DNA of 64,000 nt from G965212025 sp965212025 (GCA_965212025.1 OZ243039.1:1674001-1738000), one strand, 5' to 3'; counted from the stretch's first letter, positions 35,826-45,182 are shown. Notes: generated from the letters alone by a model not told the origin. Numbers and translations are program-made.

Positions 35826-36126
35826 CCATGCTACCTATGGTTCTCCGGGAGTGTTCTGTGCGTCAGGTGCTGTTTTTTACTCGTAGTCTATGTCTATATC
35901 AGAGAATTTCCATGGATGGTCATTTGTTTGCGTGAAAATTTAAAAAGTGTTTGTTTCTCAACACTCATGTTTGTTTTTTCCTTCGCCAGGAAAGTATTTT
36001 GACAGCCCGCCTTTCCCTTTTCTGTATCGTATGAACGCCGGTTTGGCAGCGTGACTTTTGTAGAATGACCGTCTGCAGTGACCTTTTGCCGGGGCAGGCA
36101 ATCATGAGACAGAGAAAGCCTCACAA
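35826..36126. other. Divergent intergenic region between the sensor kinase and ftsK
   Basis: About 300 bases separating two divergent genes, so promoters for both directions are expected here. No strong consensus promoter, operator or RNA gene was recognised by eye. Short open frames crossing it have no domain or ribosome site. Confidence 0.5.
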
Positions 36127-38376
36127 ATGAAAGAAACAGTGTTTCACCGAGAGCATACGCATGCAGTGGCGTCTTTTGTGTCTTTGGCTTTGTTTGTATT
36201 CCTGCTGGTTTCTCTGATTGGTTTTGACGTGGCTGATCCCTCATGGGCTAACGTGGGTGTTGAGCGTCCGGTCGCAAACTGGTTTGGAGAAGTGGGCGCG
36301 TGGGTTTCCTACACTTTGTTTTTTCTGGGCGGATATACGGCGTTTTTGTTGCCAGTTCCTTTGGCTTATTTTGCCTTTAGGCAGCACCAGTCGACCCGGA
36401 AGAAACCGCCGGAATGGCAATTTCAGGTGATTCGCTCCATCGGTTTTTGCCTGTTTTTGTTTGCGGCCAGTGGCCTGGCAACCGTGCACTTTTACTCGGA
36501 AAGTTTGCCGGCAGGATCCGGAGGGCTTGCGGGGGGATATGTTGCCCGGGCTTTCGTGAATTACTTCAGCATCGTGGGAGCCACCATTGCCCTGTTGACG
36601 GTTGCGGTAGGGGCGGTACAGATGTTGTTTCGTCCGCCTTGGCTGAAGATGGCAGAACAGACTGGCGGCTTTGTTCTGGGTACTCCCGGCGCGGTACGGC
36701 ACTTTATTCGCAAACAGCGTGAAACACGCATAGCCAGGCGAATGCGTGCGCACATACAGGAGAAAGTGAGCGAACGCCGGAAGCGCCAGAAAAGTCGCAA
36801 GACTCCGAAAATTTTACCTAGGTTTGACGAGCCTGCGGCTGCGCAAAAAGCGCTGGGCACCGCACAAAAAGACCTTTTTGAGGGAGAAAAGGTGGTTGTG
36901 CCTTATCAGATTCCCAATGTCAATATGCTGGATCCGCCTTCTGCCCAGGAGTCATCCTGTTCGGATGATTCGCTGCAGGCGATGGCGCAGCAGTTGGAGT
37001 TGAAGTTGTCCGATTTCGGGATTGAAGCCCAGGTTATGGAAATCTGTCCGGGCCCCGTGATAACCCGCTTCGAATTGCTTCCGGCTGCGGGCATCAAGGT
37101 CGGCCGCATCGTGGCGTTGGAAAAAGACCTTGCCAGAGCGCTTTCTGTAGCCAGTGTGCGTGTCGTGGAGGTGATCCCGGGGAAACCACACGTTGGGATT
37201 GAGGTGCCGGCTGAGGAGCGAAAAACCATCAGTCTTTCGGAACTGTTGAGGTCTGACGATTATGCCAGTTCCAGCAGCAAGCTGACCTTGGCTTTGGGAC
37301 AGGATGTGGCAGGCTTCCCGGTGCTGGCGGATCTTGCAAAAATGCCACACCTGTTGGTTGCAGGCACGACCGGGTCAGGCAAATCAGTTGCCATTCACGC
37401 CATGCTCATGAGTCTGATTTTCAAGGGGAGCGCCCGGGAAATTCGGCTGGTGCTGGTCGACCCAAAACTTCTGGAGCTGAAAGTGTACGACGGGATTCCG
37501 CATTTGCTGACACCGGTCATCACTGACATGGAGCTAGCGGTGAACGCCCTGCGATGGGCGGTGGAAGAAATGGAACACCGCTATCGCACGATGGCTGAAC
37601 TGGGGGTGCGCAACATCAACGGTTTTAATCGAAAAATCGCAGACGCAAATCTTGCCGGGCAGCCTTTGCGTCTTCCCGGCGAAGATGGGGAGGAGCAGGG
37701 GGAGATTCTGGAGCATATGCCTTATGTGGTAGTGGTCATTGATGAGTTTGCCGACATGATGCAGATTGTTGGCAAGCGGGTTGAAGCGCTGATTATCCGT
37801 CTGTCACAGAAGGCACGAGCTGCCGGCGTTCACCTGATACTTGCCACGCAGCGCCCTTCTGTCAATGTAATTACTGGTTTGATAAAAGCCAACGTCCCGG
37901 TACGCATTGCCTTCCAGGTGTCTTCAAAGGTGGATTCGAGAACCATTTTGGATCAGTCCGGAGCCCAGCAATTGCTTGGACGCGGCGACATGCTGTATCT
38001 GAAACCGGGAGGACAGATCCCTGAGCGCGTTCACGGTGCTTATGTTTCGGATCAGGAAGTGGTTCGTGTGACAAAACTGTTGTCTCGTCAGGAAGGGCCC
38101 GGGCATGACATCAATATTTTGCGTACGGCAAAGTCAGAAAGTTCTATGAAGAGGGGAGCGGCTTCGGGTGGTGCGGGCGATGACGAGCTTTACGAAGAGG
38201 CCGTACGGATCGTGACCGAAACGCGCCGGGCTTCGGTCTCGCACGTCCAGCGTCGCCTCAGGATTGGCTATAACCGAGCCGCCAATGTGGTTGAGAGGAT
38301 GGAAGCAGAGGGCATCGTGAGCGAAGTCAAGGACAATGGGCAACGTGAGGTACTGGTGTCGCCGGAGGATGCGTGA
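36127..38376 (+). CDS. ftsK: DNA translocase FtsK
   Basis: A 749-residue septal DNA pump. Four N-terminal membrane segments lie within about residues 15-160, followed by a short charged linker rather than the very long linker of E. coli FtsK. The motor domain has GTTGSGKSVAIHAMLMSL (Walker A), VLVDPKLLELKVYDGIPHL, and VVVIDEFADMMQ (Walker B). The C-terminal gamma winged helix (YEEAVRIVTETRRASVSHVQRR) recognises polar sequences. It heads ftsK-lolA-rarA, a conserved gammaproteobacterial order. Confidence 0.95.
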   Translation: MKETVFHREHTHAVASFVSLALFVFLLVSLIGFDVADPSWANVGVERPVANWFGEVGAWVSYTLFFLGGYTAFLLPVPLAYFAFRQHQSTRKKPPEWQFQVIRSIGFCLFLFAASGLATVHFYSESLPAGSGGLAGGYVARAFVNYFSIVGATIALLTVAVGAVQMLFRPPWLKMAEQTGGFVLGTPGAVRHFIRKQRETRIARRMRAHIQEKVSERRKRQKSRKTPKILPRFDEPAAAQKALGTAQKDLFEGEKVVVPYQIPNVNMLDPPSAQESSCSDDSLQAMAQQLELKLSDFGIEAQVMEICPGPVITRFELLPAAGIKVGRIVALEKDLARALSVASVRVVEVIPGKPHVGIEVPAEERKTISLSELLRSDDYASSSSKLTLALGQDVAGFPVLADLAKMPHLLVAGTTGSGKSVAIHAMLMSLIFKGSAREIRLVLVDPKLLELKVYDGIPHLLTPVITDMELAVNALRWAVEEMEHRYRTMAELGVRNINGFNRKIADANLAGQPLRLPGEDGEEQGEILEHMPYVVVVIDEFADMMQIVGKRVEALIIRLSQKARAAGVHLILATQRPSVNVITGLIKANVPVRIAFQVSSKVDSRTILDQSGAQQLLGRGDMLYLKPGGQIPERVHGAYVSDQEVVRVTKLLSRQEGPGHDINILRTAKSESSMKRGAASGGAGDDELYEEAVRIVTETRRASVSHVQRRLRIGYNRAANVVERMEAEGIVSEVKDNGQREVLVSPEDA

Positions 38377-38447
38377 ACAAAGGCACTACAAACAGGACTG
38401 TGGCTGCGCCTGAAGGGGAAGACGGGTGCCCCCCCGCTGAAACAGGC

Positions 38448-39110
38448 ATGAGGCTCGTGCAAATAGGCGGCCGTGCTTTATGCCTTCTCCTGCTCGCCTG
38501 TGCTTTGCCCTGCCAGTCACAGGAAAACAAGGCAGAGCAGAAACTTTTTGAATTGTTGGGTTTTGACACTTTCTCGGCGTCTTTTGAGCAAAGGCTGTAC
38601 AACGAGAAGTCAGAGCTGGTTGAGGTTTCGGAGGGGCTGATATGGATCAGTCGCCCGCGGATGTTTCGTTGGGAATACTCTTCGCCTACCCGACAAATTC
38701 TCGTTTCCAACGGGCGAGACTTTGTTAATTACGACCTGGATCTCAAGCAGGCAGCTGTTTCTCCCTTGTCTGGCGCCATCGGGCAGCTGCCGATGATTTT
38801 GCTACTAGGTCGGGACTTTCCTCGCGAGCACTACTCGGTGCAGTTTCAGTCCAAAAGCGATGGTTATTATTGGTTGGTTCTGAGCCCGCAATCAGTCGAT
38901 TCCGACTTTTCCCGGTTGCGCCTGGCTTACCGTGGTCAGGCCATCAGGCGCATAGAACTGATGGATCGCCTGTCACAAAAATCTGTGGTGGAATTTTCGG
39001 AACGGAGGATTAACAAAAAGATCAGGCCTTCGATCTACCATCTGTATTTACCGCCCGATGTCGACGTGGCTGGCAGTTTTTCCGTTTTCCGGCAGAGCAC
39101 CCCGCATTAG
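38448..39110 (+). CDS. lolA: Outer-membrane lipoprotein carrier protein
   Basis: About 220 residues including a signal peptide (MRLVQIGGRALCLLLLACALPC), which favours ATG 38448. A GTG at 38373 overlapping the ftsK stop would add 25 residues ahead of the signal and is less likely. The mature part has the LolA pattern: TFSASFEQRLYNEKSELVEVSEG, ISRPRMFRWEYSSPTRQILVSNGRDFVNYDLDLKQ. LolA ferries lipoproteins across the periplasm from LolCDE to LolB. It is positioned between ftsK and rarA, as usual. Confidence 0.9.
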   Translation: MRLVQIGGRALCLLLLACALPCQSQENKAEQKLFELLGFDTFSASFEQRLYNEKSELVEVSEGLIWISRPRMFRWEYSSPTRQILVSNGRDFVNYDLDLKQAAVSPLSGAIGQLPMILLLGRDFPREHYSVQFQSKSDGYYWLVLSPQSVDSDFSRLRLAYRGQAIRRIELMDRLSQKSVVEFSERRINKKIRPSIYHLYLPPDVDVAGSFSVFRQSTPH

Positions 39111-39124
39111 GCACACCTCGACCG

Positions 39125-40441
39125 ATGCACGCAACCTTGAAAGCTGACTCAAATGTGAGGTTTCCGCTCGCTGTCAGAGTGCGGCCGCGGGTGCTTGCTG
39201 ACATCCTGGGGCAGGAACATTTGCTCGGTTCTGGCAAGGTGCTCACCAACGTAGCGGCTACACAAAAAATACATTCCATGATTTTCTGGGGACCACCTGG
39301 ATGTGGCAAAACAACTTTGGCAAAAGTTTTGTGCGGTGAATGCGGAGCGGCTTTCAAGGCTTTTTCTGCTGTGTCTGCAAACGTGAAAGACATTCGTGAA
39401 GCCGGTCAGGCCGGATCCGGCCAAATGACCCTGACGCCAAACGTGGTGTTCATGGACGAGGTGCATCGTTTCAACAAAGCGCAACAGGATGCCTTCCTTC
39501 CGTACGTTGAAAACGGGGATTTTTTTCTGGTGGGAGCGACGACGGAGAACCCCTCCTTTGCCCTAAACAACGCTTTGCTTTCCCGGGTACGGGTTTATGT
39601 GTTGGAACCCTTGGGGGAAGAAACGCTTGTTGCCATCCTGAGCCGTGCCCTGGAGCAGGACGCAATGCTTGCAAATGTGGTTCTGGATAAACCATTGCTC
39701 CGCATCATTGCCGGAGTGGCTGATGGAGATGCCAGGAAGGCGTTGAACTTGCTGGAGCAGGCGGTGCTGTTCACGAAGCCCGGTTCTAAAGGAGCGAAGT
39801 TTGTCGATGAAAAAACCATCGCTTTGTTGGTGGCACAGGATGTGCGGCGTTTTGATCGTGGTGGGGATATTTTCTATGACCAGATCTCCGCGTTCCACAA
39901 GTCCATACGTGGCAGTGACCCAGACGCTTCCCTGTATTGGCTGGCAAGAATGCTGGATGGAGGCTGCGACCCGCTTTACATTGCACGCCGGCTGGTACGC
40001 ATCGCGAACGAAGATGTGGGAAACGCCGACCCGCAGGCTTGGACTGTCGCCATGAACGCATGGTTGTGCTATGAACGTTTGGGAAGCCCCGAGGGAGAGC
40101 TTGGTATCGCGCAAGCGGCTTTGTATTTGGCTTGCTCCCCGAAAAGCAACGCCGTTTATACGGCTTACAAGGCTGTGATGTCAGAGGTCAAAGCGCAGCA
40201 ATCCTTACCCGTACCGTTACATTTGCGCAATGCCCCAACGAAGTTGATGGACTCCTTGGGCTATGGCAAGGCTTACCGCTACGCGCACGACGAGCCGGAC
40301 GCTTTTGCAGCAGGAGAAAAATACTTTCCGGATGAAGCCTCTGAAACTGTGTATTACAAACCAACAGACCGCGGCCAGGAAGCTTGTTTCAAGGAACGGC
40401 TGGAATACCTGGGCAGCTTGGCCAGAAAACGAAGAGGTTGA
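39125..40441 (+). CDS. rarA: Replication-associated recombination protein A (AAA+ ATPase)
   Basis: A 438-residue AAA+ protein related to clamp loaders that acts at stalled replication forks. It has the RVRPRVLADILGQEHLLG start, Walker A FWGPPGCGKTTLAKVL, VVFMDEVHRFNKAQQDAFLP (Walker B and sensor region) and the C-terminal HLRNAPTKLMDSLGYGKAYRYAHDEP motif typical of RarA/MgsA. It follows lolA by 14 bases. In many relatives serS comes next; here two unknown small genes do instead. Confidence 0.94.
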   Translation: MHATLKADSNVRFPLAVRVRPRVLADILGQEHLLGSGKVLTNVAATQKIHSMIFWGPPGCGKTTLAKVLCGECGAAFKAFSAVSANVKDIREAGQAGSGQMTLTPNVVFMDEVHRFNKAQQDAFLPYVENGDFFLVGATTENPSFALNNALLSRVRVYVLEPLGEETLVAILSRALEQDAMLANVVLDKPLLRIIAGVADGDARKALNLLEQAVLFTKPGSKGAKFVDEKTIALLVAQDVRRFDRGGDIFYDQISAFHKSIRGSDPDASLYWLARMLDGGCDPLYIARRLVRIANEDVGNADPQAWTVAMNAWLCYERLGSPEGELGIAQAALYLACSPKSNAVYTAYKAVMSEVKAQQSLPVPLHLRNAPTKLMDSLGYGKAYRYAHDEPDAFAAGEKYFPDEASETVYYKPTDRGQEACFKERLEYLGSLARKRRG

Positions 40442-40511
40442 GCCTGGGAGCGTGGTCAGGAATTTGATAACTGCGAAAAATACGGGTGTTTTGGTGCTAA
40501 AGTGCCGGACT

Positions 40512-40793
40512 ATGGATGAATTAAAAATTTCTCGCGACCTCGTTGAACGCATGCTGCATTGCTTGCAGGATCACGACCCGCAATGTCGTGATCCTTTGAT
40601 TGCCGCGCAGTATTTGTCTACGCTGTGTGCCTTGCTGGTTGCCAAAAACACGTCTTCCGAAACTGAGGCACGTGGCTTGTTGCACCAGCTTTATGCTTTT
40701 ATGGGGCAGGTCTGCGAGGCTGAAAGCGGCTCGCCGGATCCTTCTGATCAGGCTTTTGGTATGTGGTATCCGCCGGGCAATGACGGCGCCTAG
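40512..40793 (+). CDS. Hypothetical small protein
   Basis: A 93-residue acidic/helical protein starting at ATG 40512; earlier in-frame starts are inside rarA and unlikely. It begins with MDELKISRDLVERMLHCLQD and ends with the tail SDQAFGMWYPPGNDGA. No signal peptide, membrane segment or known domain is visible. It follows rarA by 70 bases and overlaps the next, convergent small gene by four bases. I do not recognise it; a role cannot be assigned. Confidence 0.45.
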   Translation: MDELKISRDLVERMLHCLQDHDPQCRDPLIAAQYLSTLCALLVAKNTSSETEARGLLHQLYAFMGQVCEAESGSPDPSDQAFGMWYPPGNDGA

Positions 40794-41020
40794 ATAATTT
40801 GGCTAAAGGCCAAAATCAGCAGAACGGTAACCAGGCCGCTTGTGGCCAGCATAAACAGGGCTAGGCCTCGCTTGCGCTGAAACAGTGCCACGCCTCCAAG
40901 TAACAGAAGCACGGCGATGAGCACTGCTATCAGAAGTGGGCGCAAAACATCCTGCCAGACAGAGAACCGCTTCTTGCCGACATCAAAAACGCTTGCTGCT
41001 TTTGCAGACATGGCTCGCAT
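40790..41020 (-). CDS. Small membrane protein, two hydrophobic segments
   Basis: A 76-residue protein with two strong membrane segments (about residues 27-47, LRPLLIAVLIAVLLLLGGVAL, and 52-74, LALFMLATSGLVTVLLILAFS) separated by a basic QRKRG loop. The N-terminus is basic and cytosolic-looking. It lies 73 bases downstream of the ygfZ-like gene on the same strand and converges on the preceding unknown gene with a four-base overlap. No family is recognised. Confidence 0.55.
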   Translation of the reverse strand: MRAMSAKAASVFDVGKKRFSVWQDVLRPLLIAVLIAVLLLLGGVALFQRKRGLALFMLATSGLVTVLLILAFSQII

Positions 41021-41093
41021 CGCTCAGACATTTATGAAGGGGAAATCCTGCCTGTTACGCAGGAATGGTCATTTGAGGTCTTTTCCAAAGCTG

Positions 41094-42107
41094 TCAGTCT
41101 CCCATTTTTGAAGGTTGTGGCATAGGGAAGATCTCCAGAGCTGAGCCCTCGACGCTCCCCAAAGCACCCGTAGCGGCCTCGTTCACCCGCAAAGCGGCAA
41201 GCCCCAGCCAAAGGTCTCCGGTTGGAGCAGGGCAGGAGTCTATGATTTCTCCGCAAGGCTGTTCCGGATGCCATTTGTGGACAAACACTTTGCTTCCCGG
41301 AAGCATTGCCTGGTGATCTGCGCTTAGCACCAGCCAGGCACGTTGCTTGGCTTTGCTTCGGTAATGGATCCGCGCGACAATTTCCTGTCCCGGAAAGCAG
41401 CCTTTGGAAAAACTGACCGCGCCCAGCCAGTCCAGATTGAGGGATTGAGGCAGAAATCGTTCAGAGCTTGCTTCGTTGATCATCGGGTAGCCGTTGCAGA
41501 GCTCGTGTGCTCTCCAAAGCTTCGGCTCAGTTGGCTCCGCATCCTGTAACAGCATGTCTTGCAAGGCGGTGTAATGCGTTTCGTCTGTGTATATTTCAAA
41601 GCGAGGGCAGCCATTGCCAGCAACCCGGATCACGACATGGTGCTTCGTGCACCACTGACCATGATCTTGAGTTGGGGCGTGCCCGAAATGCTTGCGTACG
41701 ACTTCTTCGCTGCGTGTTCCCATGATCCCGATGCACTTAAAAGTTGTGGCTGTCAGGTTGACACGGGAGCGTAGAACAAAGATCGACAGGCGTTTGCGAA
41801 CGGCTTCTGACAGCTTCTTCTCCAGGCTGAAAAAATAGTCGCCCCCGAAAACAAAGACCCGCCCAAGCGCGATGACCCGGCCTTTCGGGTTGCAGTAGGC
41901 GGTATATCTTGAATGCGTGCTGTCGATCGTCTTCAAGTCATTCGTAAGTTGCCGGTTCAGAAAATCACCGGCATCTTCACCGCTAAAGCGAGTGACACCC
42001 AAGCAGGGCAATTGACAAAAGACAGCGCTGGCCGGGCAAGGCAAGGCTTCCCGGGAAAAAGTATCCACACGGTGATCTTTCTTTGTGATTGCGGGCTTTT
42101 CGGTCAT
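41094..42107 (-). CDS. ygfZ: Folate-binding YgfZ-like protein
   Basis: About 337 residues from ATG 42107; an in-frame GTG at 42155 would add 16. The signature KGCFPGQEIVARIHYRSKA matches the K-G-C-Y/F-x-G-Q-E motif of YgfZ, and the N-terminal FSGEDAGDFLNRQLTNDLK region is GcvT-like. YgfZ binds folate and helps build or repair certain iron-sulfur enzymes such as MiaB. It fits the same organism's C1/folate and Fe-S needs, although its placement here next to the restriction relic carries no functional message. Confidence 0.9.
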   Translation of the reverse strand: MTEKPAITKKDHRVDTFSREALPCPASAVFCQLPCLGVTRFSGEDAGDFLNRQLTNDLKTIDSTHSRYTAYCNPKGRVIALGRVFVFGGDYFFSLEKKLSEAVRKRLSIFVLRSRVNLTATTFKCIGIMGTRSEEVVRKHFGHAPTQDHGQWCTKHHVVIRVAGNGCPRFEIYTDETHYTALQDMLLQDAEPTEPKLWRAHELCNGYPMINEASSERFLPQSLNLDWLGAVSFSKGCFPGQEIVARIHYRSKAKQRAWLVLSADHQAMLPGSKVFVHKWHPEQPCGEIIDSCPAPTGDLWLGLAALRVNEAATGALGSVEGSALEIFPMPQPSKMGD

Positions 42108-42527
42108 TGTCGTCTGTGCAGGGCGTGTCCTGTCTTTGGAAACTGCCTGAACCACGCTTGAGTACTGGCGAATGAACTTGTCCGTGTTTTCTTTCTGGTT
42201 GCCAAATCAGGCTGTTTCAGGTGTTTCGCAACTTGTCATAGGCTTTCAGGTCACTGGTGGTTCTGTTTGCATGATCCAGCCAGAGCACTGTACATCTTAA
42301 ATGCATAAAGAGTCGCTGTGGCGAGTAAAGTGTGGCGGGAACGACTGCGTTATTGCCGTCTTTTCATGAACCATGGAGTGCACAGGCGGCGATATTTGCA
42401 CCTGGCTTGAACCCGGCGTTCTGTTTGGAGTCGTGACAACCACACGCGGGCTCGACAATCAGACACAGCTTGGGGTTCGGAAAAGACCGCCTGTGGATGG
42501 TTGTCAAATACCGAATTATACTTATAT
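42108..42527. other. Intergenic region upstream of the restriction relic
   Basis: About 420 bases without a supported gene. The right part turns AT-rich toward the relic. A promoter-like pair, TTGTCA at 42501-42506 and TATATG at 42523-42528 with 16 bases between, precedes the methyltransferase fragment on the plus strand, but the fragment reads through it, so this may be chance. A minus-strand open frame at 42364-42594 has no recognisable domain. Confidence 0.5.
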
Positions 42528-42955
42528 GATGTCTATATATGGGTGAGAACAAACTCAAGTAAGAGGTTGATGTTTGGAAGTTATCCATACCCAAGGAACC
42601 TATACGCCCAAAACACGAGCGAATTCATCACGTGTAGGTTAAAGGCGTCAATCCAAAAAACATCGTGTCCAGAGAAATAAAATAGGCAAGTATATTGTCA
42701 GAAAGTGAATGGATAGAATTCACTAAGCAGGTCTGGAACATTCCCATTCCGAACAAAGGAGATAGGGCATTCGGGAAGCATAGTGCAATTATGCCTGAGC
42801 AATTGGTCTACCGATGCATCAGATTATTTACCTGTAAAGGTGATGTGGTAATGGATTCCGTTGCAGGAAGCGGAACCACATTAAAAGTGGCAAAGATGGA
42901 AGAGTGAAATTATATCGGCTACGAAATATTGTGGTACAACAGGTTTCTTTCATAA
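42528..42955 (+). pseudogene. Relic of a type II DNA adenine/cytosine-N4 methyltransferase
   Basis: Two reading frames together spell the C-terminal half of a DNA methyltransferase. Frame one gives VYIWVRTNSSKRLMFGSYPYP and RNLYAQNTSEFI, a region these enzymes have after the catalytic motif. After a frameshift near 42630 the other frame gives SESEWIEFTKQVWNIPIP, GKHSAIMPEQLVYRCIRLF, then the SAM-binding motif as DSVAGSGTT instead of DPFAGSGTT, and NYIGYEILWYNRF. In-frame stops occur before SESEW and after MEE at 42905-42907. The catalytic DPPY/SPPY part is absent. The stretch is more AT-rich than its neighbours, suggesting transfer. Confidence 0.75.
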
Positions 42956-43193
42956 ATCCCGTGCAAGGAGTGCGGTACCTTGTAAAGAATATTTCGACTT
43001 CCATGAAATCAAAAAAACCGACAGGTTTGAGTTGCAACACTTAGTGCCCTTCACTTCTGCGAAAAACAAGAAAGAAGCATTGAAAATTAATGATTATAGA
43101 AATCTTATTTATATTCACAAATGTAAACATAAATTAATAACAAAGAAACACATTGACTTATTAGCCCTGATGTGGCTCAGTTTTCGACTTTAA
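42956..43193 (+). pseudogene. Relic of an HNH-type restriction endonuclease
   Basis: Directly after the methyltransferase fragment, one frame gives IPCKECG, a half zinc-ribbon. A shift near 42980 then opens KEYFDFHEIKKTDRFELQHL followed by VPFTSAKNKKEALKIND and YRNLIYIHKCKHKLITKKH, ending at TAA 43191-43193. The order QH(L)VPF...DYRNLIYIHKCKH is that expected of an HNH nuclease C-terminus (His, Asn, His), and zinc cysteines ahead of it are common. With the methyltransferase fragment it forms the usual type II pair, now broken by at least one frameshift and missing its N-terminus. Confidence 0.6.
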
Positions 43194-43358
43194 GAATAAG
43201 TTGATAGAAACCCTGAATCATAAAACCGCCCATTACACCCTTAGAGGATTCTTTGGGTATAGCTGAAGATTAAGCAGGGTCAGGTCTTTGGCTGTAATGG
43301 CTGAACTTTTGAACCTCAGGCTGCTTTGCCCATGCCGGCTTGTCGGGGTCGGGTCGCA

Positions 43359-44153
43359 TCAGGGTTCCCGGTATTTGCCTTGCCACCAATCTTGTGCGGC
43401 TTGCAGCATGTCGTGATCCAACGGGTTTTTCGCGACCAAGGGCGGCTTTTGAAATTTCATCGCCTGGTAGGCGGCTATCTGGTTTTTGCTGCCCAGCAAC
43501 AGCTTTGACGCCAGCAAATGGCTGAGGCTTTCTTTGGCAGTTAGCGTGTAGAGGTTCTGCAGGGCGTTGGCACTGGTGACCATTGCCAAGTCGTAGACCG
43601 GCTTTCCGGCTGTTAATTGCAAGGCTTGGCATCTCGGCAGAGCTCTCTCGTAGACTTCCAGGTACATGATGTGCGCTGAAATTTCCCTGAGCTTTTGGGC
43701 GAGAAGCTCTTTTCCTCCGAGTCCGCGAAAGATGATGACTCGCTCGCTGCTGGCTGCCCGGGTGACGGAGGCGAGGCGCAGCAATGCTTCTGAGCCAGGC
43801 TCTTCAGGGCAGGCTGATACCGGAATACCGTAATGTGACAGCCGTTCGGCGGTGCTTTTGCCGATTGCCGCCACCGGTGGGAGCGCGTGCCGGTTAATCC
43901 CGATTTTTGCAAACAGGTGGTTTGCGCACACCACCGCGTTCTGGCTGATGAAAATGAGCAGCTTGCTCGCCAGGATGTTGTCTGCTTTGCACGTTTTGGC
44001 GACGATGTCGGAACGGTCACGTATTGTGGTCACAGGAAAAGCCTGAGGCAAAGCGCCGGCGTTGCGCAGCAGCTTCAGCATTGTGCTGTTTTGTCCCCGT
44101 GGTCTGGTCACCAGAACGCGCATGCCTTGCAGGGCTTTCTCAGTCTTCTTCAC
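43359..44153 (-). CDS. hemD: Uroporphyrinogen-III synthase
   Basis: A 264-residue enzyme that closes and isomerises hydroxymethylbilane to uroporphyrinogen III. The family is poorly conserved, but the LVTRPRGQNSTMLKLLRNAG start, the LIFISQNAVVCANHL segment, PPVAAIGKSTAERL, and VTSANALQNLYTL near the C-terminus fit. It overlaps the end of hemC by 14 bases, which is the strongest support. It is the second gene of a hemC-hemD operon transcribed toward the restriction relic. Confidence 0.9.
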   Translation of the reverse strand: MKKTEKALQGMRVLVTRPRGQNSTMLKLLRNAGALPQAFPVTTIRDRSDIVAKTCKADNILASKLLIFISQNAVVCANHLFAKIGINRHALPPVAAIGKSTAERLSHYGIPVSACPEEPGSEALLRLASVTRAASSERVIIFRGLGGKELLAQKLREISAHIMYLEVYERALPRCQALQLTAGKPVYDLAMVTSANALQNLYTLTAKESLSHLLASKLLLGSKNQIAAYQAMKFQKPPLVAKNPLDHDMLQAAQDWWQGKYREP

Positions 44154-45081
44154 GGCTCTGCTGCGCTGACAGGTACTGACGGGCGCCCCGAAGCAACAGC
44201 TCCTGCGCTACGGTTTTGGCGAGATCGGCGGCGTTCGAAATGGACGCTTCTTGATGGCAATCCAGTAATGCATTTGTCTCGGCATTGCCGACACGGGCGT
44301 GGATTCTGATGCGTTTGGAGGCAATGGTGGCATGAACGCCTAACGGTGAGAAGCAGTCAGCATCCAGTCTGATTCCGACAGCCCTCTCGGCGCAGATGCA
44401 GCGCCAGGTTTCCTGATGGTTGACCGTTGCCAGCAGTTCCCGGAGCGCGTGGTCCGAGCTTCGGCATTCCAGAGCGATGGTGCCTTGGCCGATGGCAGGA
44501 GTCATGAGGCTGCTGCTGAGTCTCTGCTGTGGCTGTATCTGATAGCCCATTCGTTCCAGACCGGCGCAAGCCAGTACAATCGCATCGAGATTGCCGTTCT
44601 CAAGACTGTTCAGGCGGGTTTGGACATTGCCGCGGAGACTGACAATTTTCAGGTCAGGCCGTTTGTTCAACAGCTGTACGCTGCGGCGCAAACTGGAAGT
44701 TCCGACACTTGCACCTTTGGGCAAATCGGCGAGAACGGTTTGAGAGCCGCCAAGAAAGGCATCGGCGGCGTCGGCGCGCTCCAGGACGGCTGCGATCATG
44801 AGCCCGTCAGCCAATGTTCCCGGCACGTCTTTCAGAGAGTGGACAGCGACGTCTGCCTGCCCGGCAAGCAGGTCTTTTTCCAGCTCCTTTATAAACAGCG
44901 CTTTGCCGCCAAAAACGCGTAGCGGTTGGCTGAGGTTGCGATCCGCACTCGTGTCCATTCCCATGGTGACGGTTTTGACCTTTGGCAGTGCTTCACGCAA
45001 ACATTTTTTGAATATTTCGGTTTGTGCCAACGCCAAGGGGCTTTTTCGCGTCACGATGCGAAAAAAGTTTTCAGCTGCCAT
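44140..45081 (-). CDS. hemC: Porphobilinogen deaminase (hydroxymethylbilane synthase)
   Basis: A 313-residue enzyme joining four porphobilinogens. It shows RIVTRKSPLALAQTEIFKK, the SLKDVPGTLADGLMIAAVLERAD active-site region, VGTSSLRRSVQLLNKRPDL, and AIGQGTIALECRSSD. The dipyrromethane-cofactor cysteine is in DADCFSPLGVHA. It supplies linear tetrapyrrole to HemD, ultimately heme for the ccm-matured cytochromes and the SDH heme. In relatives it is preceded by algZ-algR, which here is separate. Confidence 0.94.
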   Translation of the reverse strand: MAAENFFRIVTRKSPLALAQTEIFKKCLREALPKVKTVTMGMDTSADRNLSQPLRVFGGKALFIKELEKDLLAGQADVAVHSLKDVPGTLADGLMIAAVLERADAADAFLGGSQTVLADLPKGASVGTSSLRRSVQLLNKRPDLKIVSLRGNVQTRLNSLENGNLDAIVLACAGLERMGYQIQPQQRLSSSLMTPAIGQGTIALECRSSDHALRELLATVNHQETWRCICAERAVGIRLDADCFSPLGVHATIASKRIRIHARVGNAETNALLDCHQEASISNAADLAKTVAQELLLRGARQYLSAQQSREED

Positions 45082-45182
45082 TCACTTTGTCAGTTCGTGG
45101 AGCCTAAGCCCTCACCTATGGCGCTTTCCCGTGGCCTTTCTTCGTGGCTCGGGGAGTCTTGTGTGGTGGCTGTGTTTTTTAA

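Noticed and set aside
42364..42594. 76-codon minus-strand open frame upstream of the restriction relic
   Set aside because: It overlaps the methyltransferase fragment and has no recognisable domain or start signal.
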